Below, piece after piece: positions 32,477 through 39,612 of a stretch of 39,612 nt of DNA. The DNA comes from an uncultured Prevotellaceae bacterium. Its GTDB lineage: Bacteria > Bacteroidota > Bacteroidia > Bacteroidales > Bacteroidaceae. Below the pieces are notes generated by a model. It ran no database searches. It was not told the origin of the DNA and was given only the letters and a program-made list of their open reading frames with translations. Position 1 is the first letter of the stretch. Each line of letters begins with the position of its first letter. The translations under genes and the position numbers were made by a program. The DNA lies in NCBI GenBank assembly GCA_946540735.1, contig CAMNIN010000035.1, forward strand, positions 1 through 39,612. Reading direction: 5' to 3'.

Positions 32477-34204
32477 TTACTGAGCAATGTATTTCTTGCC
32501 GTTCATGATGTAAATCTGACCGCTGACAGGAGCGGAGATGCGCTGACCGGAGATGTTATACATCACATTGTCCTTCACCTGCTGGATGGTGACATTGGTG
32601 ATAGCAGAGGAACTGCCTACGACACCCTCAAGGGTGAAGTTGTCGAAACTCATGGCCTTGGCACTGTCTTTGTTGAAGTCCACATTGGCGATGACACGGT
32701 AAGTGCCAGCTGTCAGCACAAGGTCGCCAAGGGGAGTCGATGTGCCTACACCATCCTCAAAACCGGGATAGTACTGGATGGCTTGATAGTTGATGGCATT
32801 GCCGTCGGCATCTTTCTTCTCGAAAAGGAATGACACGTCATCCTTAGTGATGCGGCAATAACTGCCAGCGCCCCACTGCTCGTTGTTGTATCCACCTGTC
32901 TTGGTCACCCAGGTAGAGTTGTACAGCTCGGTATCGCCCTGCATGATGCGGATGCGGTAGGAGGGGTTCTGCTCCACCAACAAGTCGAAGTCGATGGCAT
33001 TGACAGTGAAGGTCTTGCCTTCTGCCACGGTCAGGTCGAAACCGAAAGCCCAGTTCTCTGAGCCCAAGGTCTCATTCTTGTGGCGCTTCAGCGAACCGTC
33101 ATAGTCTGCGCAGTTCAGTTTCCACACATAGTCGCAGTCGATGTTCTTGACTCCCTGGTGGCATACCTGCTTGATCTCGTAGCCGCCCTCCTGCGTCTCG
33201 TCCTTGACAATGGTGGACTCGATCTCAGCGGTCTGGAAGAACTTGGCGGTCAAGCCATCGACACTCTTGTTGAACTTGTCAACCGTCTCGATGTAGTTCC
33301 ATGTGTCGTAAATCACGGTACCGTCTTCAGCGGTGAAGGTAGGACGTGCGATACCCACGATATCACCTGCACCAACAGGAGAACCACCCTCTACAGTGCC
33401 CTCGATGGTGAAGTTGTCGAAACTCATGGCCTTGGCACTGTCTTTGTTGAAGTCCACATCGGCGATGACACGGTAAGTGCCGGCTGTCAGCACAAGGTCG
33501 CCAAGGGGAGTCGAAGTGCCTACACCATCCTCAAAACCGGGATAGTACTGGATGGCTTGATAGTTGATGGCATTGCCGTCGGCATCTTTCTTCTCGAAAA
33601 GGAATGACACGTCATCCTTAGTGATGCGGCAATAACTGCCAGCGCCCCACTGCTCGTTGTTGTATCCACCTGTCTTGGTCACCCAGGTAGAGTTGTACAG
33701 CTCGGTATCGCCCTGCATGATGCGGATGCGGTAGGAGGGGTTCTGCTCCACCAACAAGTCGAAGTCGATGGCATTGACAGTGAAGGTCTTGCCTTCTGCC
33801 ACGGTCAGGTCGAAACCGAAAGCCCAGTTCTCTGAGCCCAAGGTCTCATTCTTGTGGCGCTTCAGCGAACCGTCATAGTCTGCGCAGTTCAGTTTCCACA
33901 CATAGTCGCAGTCGATGTTCTTGACTCCCTGGTGGCATACCTGCTTGATCTCGTAGCCGCCCTCCTGCGTCTCGTCCTTGACAATGGTGGACTCGATCTC
34001 AGCGGTCTGGAAGAACTTGGCGGTCAAGCCATCGACACTCTTGTTGAACTTGTCAACCGTCTCGATGTAGTTCCATGTGTCGTAAATCACGGTACCGTCT
34101 TCAGCGGTGAAGGTAGGACGTGCGATACCTACAGAGACATCCTGAGCCATTGTTGAACCAGCCATCAGGACAACTGTAGCGAAAAGAGTAATTTTTTTCA
34201 TCAT
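32477..34204 (-). CDS. Secreted protein of two near-identical 258-residue units with a sorting-type C-terminus
   Basis: The 575-residue product has a signal peptide (MKKITLFATVVLMAGSTMAQ; Met1 or Met2 may be the start) without a lipobox. Unit 1 starts at residue 25 (VGIARPTFTAEDGTVIYDTW) and unit 2 at residue 283 with the same sequence. Over about 240 residues I see a single Asp/Asn change before they diverge near FDNFT. Each unit is beta-rich with no Cys-based or obvious catalytic motif, resembling a carbohydrate-binding beta-sandwich. The end MYNISGQRISAP...IYIMNGKKYIAQ is a type IX secretion-like domain, similar to the one on the pectate lyase. Its place after SusD suggests a surface glycan-binding role; that is inference. 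Confidence 0.85.
   Translation of the reverse strand: MMKKITLFATVVLMAGSTMAQDVSVGIARPTFTAEDGTVIYDTWNYIETVDKFNKSVDGLTAKFFQTAEIESTIVKDETQEGGYEIKQVCHQGVKNIDCDYVWKLNCADYDGSLKRHKNETLGSENWAFGFDLTVAEGKTFTVNAIDFDLLVEQNPSYRIRIMQGDTELYNSTWVTKTGGYNNEQWGAGSYCRITKDDVSFLFEKKDADGNAINYQAIQYYPGFEDGVGTSTPLGDLVLTAGTYRVIADVDFNKDSAKAMSFDNFTIEGTVEGGSPVGAGDIVGIARPTFTAEDGTVIYDTWNYIETVDKFNKSVDGLTAKFFQTAEIESTIVKDETQEGGYEIKQVCHQGVKNIDCDYVWKLNCADYDGSLKRHKNETLGSENWAFGFDLTVAEGKTFTVNAIDFDLLVEQNPSYRIRIMQGDTELYNSTWVTKTGGYNNEQWGAGSYCRITKDDVSFLFEKKDADGNAINYQAIQYYPGFEDGVGTSTPLGDLVLTAGTYRVIANVDFNKDSAKAMSFDNFTLEGVVGSSSAITNVTIQQVKDNVMYNISGQRISAPVSGQIYIMNGKKYIAQ
32633..33355. repeat. Tandem direct repeat, copy 1 of 2 (723 bp)
   Basis: This copy encodes the C-terminal unit of the duplicated protein. 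It matches 33407-34129 at an offset of 774 bases. I saw three base differences in the first 120 or so bases and none in the parts compared afterwards. Confidence 0.93.
33407..34129. repeat. Tandem direct repeat, copy 2 of 2 (723 bp)
   Basis: This copy encodes the N-terminal unit of the duplicated protein. A 51-base spacer (33356-33406) separates it from copy 1 and keeps the reading frame (774 = 3 x 258). Confidence 0.93.
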
Positions 34205-34265
34205 GTTGCTAATGTTTTTGTTAATTGTGTTTGATTTATGTTGTTATTCTATTTGTTGAGAAGTC

Positions 34266-34318
34266 AAGAAGTTAAGTAGTTACCGTTTCGCTCAACTTCT
34301 TTAACTACTTAACTTCTT
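34266..34318. repeat. Perfect 17-bp hairpin between susD-like and duplicated-domain genes
   Basis: AAGAAGTTAAGTAGTTA (34266-34282) pairs perfectly with TAACTACTTAACTTCTT (34302-34318) around a 19-base loop. It lies in the 128-base gap between the SusD stop and the next start. No T tract follows on the minus strand, so attenuation or mRNA stabilisation is as likely as termination. Confidence 0.8.
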
Positions 34319-34332
34319 AACATCATCCGACG

Positions 34333-36204
34333 TCAATTTGAATTCCGCACATAGGGGTTATAGCCGGGATTCTGGCCGAACTCCTCAGCATTCTGCAGTT
34401 TGTCGAGGAAGGTGTTGGGAATGGGCCACAAATTATTGTGCTCATCCACCACATCGTTGCCGTCCCAAGCGGGGTTGTGCTGACGGATGTAGTTCACCAA
34501 CTTACCCGTGCGTTTCAGGTCGAACCAGCGCAGCCACTCACCGCAGAGTTCACGGGCGCGCTCTTCGAGAATCCATTCGATGGTCATCTGGTTAGCACTG
34601 ACTTGTGCATCACGGAGCGAGTAATTTGGTTTTACGACACGCTGATTGCGTATCTCGCTGTTGATGATCTGTGCAGCAGCAGTCTGATTGCCAAGTCCGA
34701 TTTGTGCCTCGGCAGCAATGAGCGGCATCTCAGCATAGCGGATGACAGGCACATCGCCAAAGCCTACGTTTCCTGTCGCATCCGCCAACAGAATCGTTCC
34801 ATTGGGATCACCGTCCCAAATGCGATACTTATTGAAACGTGGGAACGAAGAGGCAATAAATACGCTCGACTTCGGGTCCGTGGTCTGACGGATTTTGCAA
34901 CCGCCCTGTGCGTTCACGTTCTCGCTCTCATAGATGTCATCAATACCCACCAATGCGATACCTTGCTCGGCGGCAGCCTCTTTGTCACCATCAGTCACAT
35001 GCTTTTTGGTGAAGCGCAGCACCGTTTCGCCGTTATTGACCGTCTTACCAACCAGGTTCTCCTTGGCATTGTAGTTCTGGGCCATCACGTCAGTCCATTT
35101 GTAGGAGCCACGCGGGTTGCTCTCGGGGAAGTCTTCCTGGAAGAGCACGTCATACCGCAGATCCCAATCCTCCCAAAGGTTGAGGAAGTAATAAGTAGGC
35201 ATGAGCAGCACGCTCTCCTTCGGATACTCCCATGCCGTGGCGGAGCTGGTAATGCCGGCGCGTGTGAGCAGACGCGGTGCCCAATAGAGGTGCAGACGGT
35301 TGGGGTTCTTGGGGTTGGGGTTGAGCGAGGAGTTCTCGGAATGGGTGACCACCCACAGGAACTCGGTGTTGTTCTTGTTGTTCTTGGCCTGCCAGATTTC
35401 ATCGTAGGTGTCATACAGTTTGATGCCCAGCGACGATTTGTTGTCCATGACATATTTGGCTGCATCGTATGCCTTCTGGTAGAAAGCTTTCTGTGCATCA
35501 CTGCCAGCCTCCTCGTATTGTGCGCGTGCCAGATAAGCACGAGCCAGGATGCCGTAGGCAGCCTTTTTCGTCGCACGTCCTACGTCGCCCTTGTAAGGTG
35601 TGACTGGTAAGAGTTGTGTTGCTTTCTCCGCATCAGGAATGATGAGCTCGTCGTAGATGACCTTGCGGTCAGTACGGACAGCAGTGAAAGTAGGCTCACC
35701 CGTGCCCTTGGTTCGCATCTCAATATCTCCAAACCACTCCACGAGCCACCAGTAAGCGTATGCGCGTGTGAATCTCGCCTCGCCCTCGAAGTCATTGCGT
35801 GTGGCTTCACTCAGGTTCTTGGTGTCGGGCAGATAGTCGAGCACGGTGTTGGCCAGATTGACATTGTCATAAACACGGTTCCATGCTCCAGCCACCTGAC
35901 CACGGTCGCCTTGCAGATTGACAAATCGAGTGAGCTGCATACCATATTCATTCTTCTCGGGGATATTGGCCCAGATGTCGCCGGCTCCCTCGAAATAGAG
36001 CACGGGGTCCTCTCGTCCATAATATTTCCACTTGAAGTTATAGTACATTTGGTTGACCAGACCTTCTATGCCTTGCTCTGTGGCAAACACGGCGTTGGCA
36101 CCCTCTCCCGACGGGTTGAACTCGTCAAGGTCGCATGACGTAAGACCTAACGTGCAGGTGCCCAGGAGCATTGCTCCGATGATATATTGATTGAAAAGTT
36201 TCAT
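34333..36204 (-). CDS. SusD/RagB family nutrient-binding outer-membrane lipoprotein
   Basis: The 623-residue product has a lipoprotein signal (MKLFNQYIIGAMLLGTCTLGLTSC, lipid-bearing Cys24). The N-terminal SusD region includes FATEQGIEGLVNQMYYNFKW, VAGAWNRVYDNVNLANTVLDYLP, and the TPR-like EGEARFTRAYAYWWLVEWFGDIEM. The C-terminal family region has VPVIRYAEMPLIAAEAQIGLGN and EWILEERARELCGEWLRWFDLKRTG. SusD proteins sit as lids on the SusC transporter and capture oligosaccharides at the cell surface. It starts 13 bases after the SusC stop, a classic coupled pair. Confidence 0.96.
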   Translation of the reverse strand: MKLFNQYIIGAMLLGTCTLGLTSCDLDEFNPSGEGANAVFATEQGIEGLVNQMYYNFKWKYYGREDPVLYFEGAGDIWANIPEKNEYGMQLTRFVNLQGDRGQVAGAWNRVYDNVNLANTVLDYLPDTKNLSEATRNDFEGEARFTRAYAYWWLVEWFGDIEMRTKGTGEPTFTAVRTDRKVIYDELIIPDAEKATQLLPVTPYKGDVGRATKKAAYGILARAYLARAQYEEAGSDAQKAFYQKAYDAAKYVMDNKSSLGIKLYDTYDEIWQAKNNKNNTEFLWVVTHSENSSLNPNPKNPNRLHLYWAPRLLTRAGITSSATAWEYPKESVLLMPTYYFLNLWEDWDLRYDVLFQEDFPESNPRGSYKWTDVMAQNYNAKENLVGKTVNNGETVLRFTKKHVTDGDKEAAAEQGIALVGIDDIYESENVNAQGGCKIRQTTDPKSSVFIASSFPRFNKYRIWDGDPNGTILLADATGNVGFGDVPVIRYAEMPLIAAEAQIGLGNQTAAAQIINSEIRNQRVVKPNYSLRDAQVSANQMTIEWILEERARELCGEWLRWFDLKRTGKLVNYIRQHNPAWDGNDVVDEHNNLWPIPNTFLDKLQNAEEFGQNPGYNPYVRNSN

Positions 36205-36217
36205 ATTTCCTGCTTAA

Positions 36218-39200
36218 TTAAAAGTTAACATTCAGTCCTACAGTCACGCTACGCTGCTGGCCTTCTGGGTCCCAATGCTTCATCCAGTCTTCCTTGACGA
36301 AGTAGAAGGGGTTGTTGACCGTAGCATAGATACGCACACTCTGCAATGAAAGTGCTTTAAGGGCGCTCTTTGGTAAGGTATAGCCCAGGGCGATGCGCTT
36401 CACCTTGATGAACGACTGCTCGCAGTAGCCCAATGACTGGTAGCCTACATAGTCAAACAATTTGCGGTTGAGCATCAGTCCCGGCAGCGACGCGCCTTCG
36501 TTGGAGTTTGCCACCCAATAGTCCATGTTGGTGTACATGCCACCGGTGGACGGGTCGAAGTTGGCCAATGGGTTCTCCCCCCAGTGTCCCCATCGTGCAT
36601 AGAAGTAGATGTTGAAATCCCAGTTCTTAAAACGGAGGTCGTTGTTGAAACCAGCGAACCACTTCGGCGACTGCGAACCGATATAGTCGATATCCTTATT
36701 CTGGTCGATGACTTTGTCGCCGTCCAAATCGGCCACTTTGACATCACCAGGCAGGAAGGGCTGCGTCTTATCCGCATCCTTGAAATAGGTGGCAGCCTCA
36801 GCCGCCTCATCTGACGACCAAATGCCCAGGTACTGGAAAGTCCTGTACGACTTGATGGGATGACCGATCATCAATGTAGAGTTCTCTTTCTCCGACCCTA
36901 ACTGGATGTCAGTGCCGTCAACAAGGTCCACAATCTTCTCCCGGTTGGCAGAGAACGAGAGGGTGGAGTTCCACTGGAAGTTCTTCTTCACGATGTTGCG
37001 TGAGTTGATGGTGACCTCGAAACCGCGGTTCTGTGTAGAGCCGATGTTGGTGAAGGTGGCGAATTTGCCATCGTTACCTGATGAGGTGGGCAGAGAACGC
37101 TTCAGGATGAGGTCAGTGGTCTTGGTATTGTAGTAGTCGAATGTGACGTTGACACGGTTGTTGAACAACAACATATCGAAACCGAAATCGATGGTCTTCG
37201 ACCTTTCCCATTTGGTATTCAGGTTACCAATCAGGTCATTCACACCAATAAGATATCGGTTGGCAGCCGTATCCTGGAAACCAAAGCTCCAGTTGGCAAA
37301 AGTGACACCCGATTCCGTACCATACACGGGGATACCAGAGTTACCCGTCACACCGTAGGTCAGACGGAATTTCAGATCATCGAGCCAGGAGTGTGCGCTT
37401 GCCATGAACGGCTCATCGCTGATACGCCATGCGACAGCAGCCGAGGGGAAAGTGTCCCATTTGTGGCCAGAGGCCAGCACAGAAGCGCCGTCGCGTCTCA
37501 ACGATGCGGTGAAGAGGTAGCGGCTCATCCAGTCGTAACTGATACGTCCTGCGTAGGAGAAGTTCTGCTGTTGGGTGTAGTTGCTGTCGTGGATGGAATG
37601 TCCTTCGCCACCATCGTTGCTGGCAAGGTTCCACCACAGGTTAGATGCCAGTGTCTGACCGATAGATGTGGCCGAGAGTTCATCGCCCGTCTTCTTGTTC
37701 CATGTGGTGAGCAGGGTGAGACTGAGGTGGTGGTCTTCGGGCAGCATGACGAAGTTGTAGGTCAAGACGTTGTTCCACTCAATGTAAAGGCTCGAAGACT
37801 TCGTCATCGAGGCAGTCGATTGTTTTGTGCCTGCGCTGATGACAGATGCGGAGAGCGCGTCGGCATAGTCGCCAACAGTAGAGTTGACGATATGTGTGTT
37901 GGCCTGTGTGCGGAAATTCAGACCTGCGATGGGATGGATGTCCAAATAGCCGTTGGCCACCACGTTGGTGCCATAGTTCTCTCGGGCATAAAGGTAGTCG
38001 CCCAAAGTATTAATGAGCGGGTTGACATAGCCGGTGGCCTCAAGCGGACGCTCCACCATCTCTTTGCCGATGTTGTAGGTGTCTGTCAAGTCGTCATAGA
38101 TGCCGTAGGGTGAACCCAACTGCATACCTGTGGTAGGTGTGCTTTGGTAGGGAGAGGCTTCGCTGCGGTTGTGGGTCAGCTGGAAGTTGACGCCGGCGTC
38201 AATCCACTTGTGAACCTTGTGGTCGATGTTGGCACGCAGTGTATAACGGTCGGTGCCGCCACTCTTCTTCCACTTGTTGCCATCGTTGGCATAACCGACG
38301 CTGAAGCGAGCTGTGGTCTTCTCGTTACCACCGGAGAGTGTGACGGTATGGCGGTTGCTCCAGGTGACCGATTTCTGCAACTCCTCGTCGAAGTCGGTCC
38401 ATACATTGGCACGATAGGCTGCATAGGCTGCGGGGCTGCCGAAGAGGTTGAGGTCGTCGGCCGTGCTGTTCCACTGTCCGGCGTTGGCAGCAGACAGACG
38501 ACGGGCATCGTAATAGTTCTGACCTGAACGATAGTCGGGATGCTCCTCGCGGAAGGCACCGGTGACATAGCCGTTATACGACACCTGCATCTTGCCGGCC
38601 TGTGCTTTCTTGGTGGTGATGATGATAACACCGTTGGCACCCTGAGAACCATAGATGGCAGTGGAGGATGCGTCTTTCAGCACGTCGATGGTCTCGATAT
38701 CATCGGGGTTGAGGTCGCCCATCGAACCGCCCTGTACACCATCGATGATAACCAGCGGGGCATTGTTACCATTGATGGAGCGGTTGCCACGGATGCGGAG
38801 CTCCGAACCGTTCACGTCAAGACCAGTGATACGTCCTTGCAATGCCGTGGCCACGCTGCTGGTCGGTGCTTGCAGGATGACATCGCTCTTGACCTGTGCC
38901 ACCGAACCTGTCACATCACGTTTCCTGACCGTACCGAAACCGATGACCACAACTTCATCCAGGCCCTGTGTGTCAGGCTCCATCGTAATGTTCATCGTTG
39001 AGCCACTGACCTGCACGATCTTGTTTTTGTAGCCCATGTAAGAAAATTCAAGGCTGTGTTTGCCACTGGGTAAGCTAATCGAGAAGTTTCCATCAATGTC
39101 GGAAATGGTTCCTCCCAATGCATCATTACCTGCCACCTTAATGGTGACACCAATCATCGGCTCTCCGAGCTCGTCAATGATATGACCCTTGACGGTAATG

Positions 39201-39346
39201 CTCTGAGCCATGGCGGCTGGCGGGTTTGGTGACGTACCGGTGCCTGCTGAGGCTGAGGCTGGTACGAACAGCAAAGCCGACAAGCCGATTGCCAACGCCG
39301 CCTTTTGCAGGCCGTTGACCAGATGCTTTTCTGATAAATGTTTCAT
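36218..39346 (-). CDS. SusC/RagA family TonB-linked outer-membrane transporter
   Basis: The ATG at 39346 gives 1042 residues; an extension to 39406 has no support. A signal peptide (about 1-35, ALAIGLSALLFVPASASA) is followed by a carboxypeptidase-regulatory-like domain (VKGHIIDELGEPMIGVTIKV, SYMGYKNKIVQVSG), then the plug with DEVVVIGFGTVRKRDVTGSV and IYGSQGANGVIIITTKKA. The long barrel ends in VTVGLNVNF. It imports oligosaccharides bound by the SusD partner using TonB energy. It is the first gene of the locus in the window. No carbohydrate-sensing regulator is seen before the right edge, so the regulator may lie further right. Confidence 0.96.
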   Translation of the reverse strand: MKHLSEKHLVNGLQKAALAIGLSALLFVPASASAGTGTSPNPPAAMAQSITVKGHIIDELGEPMIGVTIKVAGNDALGGTISDIDGNFSISLPSGKHSLEFSYMGYKNKIVQVSGSTMNITMEPDTQGLDEVVVIGFGTVRKRDVTGSVAQVKSDVILQAPTSSVATALQGRITGLDVNGSELRIRGNRSINGNNAPLVIIDGVQGGSMGDLNPDDIETIDVLKDASSTAIYGSQGANGVIIITTKKAQAGKMQVSYNGYVTGAFREEHPDYRSGQNYYDARRLSAANAGQWNSTADDLNLFGSPAAYAAYRANVWTDFDEELQKSVTWSNRHTVTLSGGNEKTTARFSVGYANDGNKWKKSGGTDRYTLRANIDHKVHKWIDAGVNFQLTHNRSEASPYQSTPTTGMQLGSPYGIYDDLTDTYNIGKEMVERPLEATGYVNPLINTLGDYLYARENYGTNVVANGYLDIHPIAGLNFRTQANTHIVNSTVGDYADALSASVISAGTKQSTASMTKSSSLYIEWNNVLTYNFVMLPEDHHLSLTLLTTWNKKTGDELSATSIGQTLASNLWWNLASNDGGEGHSIHDSNYTQQQNFSYAGRISYDWMSRYLFTASLRRDGASVLASGHKWDTFPSAAVAWRISDEPFMASAHSWLDDLKFRLTYGVTGNSGIPVYGTESGVTFANWSFGFQDTAANRYLIGVNDLIGNLNTKWERSKTIDFGFDMLLFNNRVNVTFDYYNTKTTDLILKRSLPTSSGNDGKFATFTNIGSTQNRGFEVTINSRNIVKKNFQWNSTLSFSANREKIVDLVDGTDIQLGSEKENSTLMIGHPIKSYRTFQYLGIWSSDEAAEAATYFKDADKTQPFLPGDVKVADLDGDKVIDQNKDIDYIGSQSPKWFAGFNNDLRFKNWDFNIYFYARWGHWGENPLANFDPSTGGMYTNMDYWVANSNEGASLPGLMLNRKLFDYVGYQSLGYCEQSFIKVKRIALGYTLPKSALKALSLQSVRIYATVNNPFYFVKEDWMKHWDPEGQQRSVTVGLNVNF

Positions 39347-39426
39347 TGAGTTCGTAGTTATTAAATCTAGGTAAATAAATATGATTCTATCTTCGAGTAT
39401 TCTCAACTTGCAAAATTGAGTTATAT

Positions 39427-39439
39427 AAAACGACGTTTT
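39427..39439. promoter_or_regulatory. Short palindrome upstream of the susC-like gene
   Basis: AAAACGACGTTTT is a perfect palindrome around a central A. It lies about 80 bases before the SusC ATG and just upstream of a weak -7-like box (minus strand CAATTTTG, 39411-39418). It may be a regulator site. The remaining bases to 39612 are AT-rich with no gene I can support. Confidence 0.3.
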
Positions 39440-39612
39440 GATAGATAAAATGTAACCACCTTTTTAGTATGGTTTTCAAGAAAATGAAAAAAATGACAAC
39501 TCACTACCTTAAAGCTATATAAAACTGATTCAAGTTCGTTTTTTTCATGACGCCGTTCTTAACCCAACTTTGACGTAAAAAAGAGTTTTTCATCTTTTTC
39601 TACATGCTGCTG

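Noticed and set aside
33080..34156. Two similar plus-strand frames in the duplicated region
   Set aside because: They are antisense shadows copied by the tandem duplication itself.

Overview
The window is Bacteroidota chromosomal DNA, most likely from Prevotella or a near relative. Four things support this. Genes are preceded by the Bacteroidota promoter form TTTG-N19-20-TAnnTTTG. There is a SusC/SusD polysaccharide-utilisation locus. Two secreted proteins end in short type IX secretion-like C-terminal domains. PPi-dependent phosphofructokinase, RarA and OmpP1/FadL-type proteins have the expected Bacteroidales look. The genus is inference; no rRNA or marker search was possible.

Region 1 (1-9500) is visibly AT-rich and accessory in character. 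It starts inside a tightly coupled five-gene cassette: an SGNH hydrolase fused to a beta-propeller, an MBOAT O-acyltransferase, a NodU/CmcH-type carbamoyltransferase, a 48-residue DUF5989-type membrane protein at 4790-4936, and a 60-residue membrane protein. The set looks like a modification module that O-acylates and O-carbamoylates an exported glycan or metabolite. It is followed by an unrecognised 441-aa protein, an exported NucA-type nuclease, a voltage-gated-type K+ channel and a RhuM-family protein. The block ends at a minus-strand tRNA-Arg(ACG) at 9559-9632, which has its own promoter and terminator. The tRNA 3' end faces the AT-rich block, as expected for a genomic-island boundary, but no integrase lies in the window.

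Region 2 (9750-29220) is higher in G+C and reads as core chromosome. It holds a D-2-hydroxyacid dehydrogenase, rarA, a carbon-nitrogen hydrolase, an acidic-tailed unknown protein, a candidate small RNA at about 13916-14006, an OmpP1/FadL-type barrel and a Tyr/Trp/Gly-rich exported protein. These are followed by prmA, a GH25 lysozyme-like protein, pfp, a small unknown protein, a PlsC-like acyltransferase, a secreted Amidase_3-like protein with an inserted golvesin-type domain, a small unknown protein, a YgiQ-family radical SAM protein, an overlapping PP2C-like protein, a phytase-like esterase-domain protein and a GNAT acetyltransferase.

Region 3 (29291-39346, all minus strand) is a polysaccharide-utilisation locus read in the order SusC, SusD, a secreted protein made of two almost identical 258-residue units, and a multidomain PL1 pectate lyase. 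Perfect hairpins sit on both sides of the duplicated gene. The expected substrate is pectin or a pectic glycan, inferred from the lyase. No sensor or regulator gene for the locus lies in the window.

No CRISPR array, insertion sequence, rRNA or replication origin was seen.
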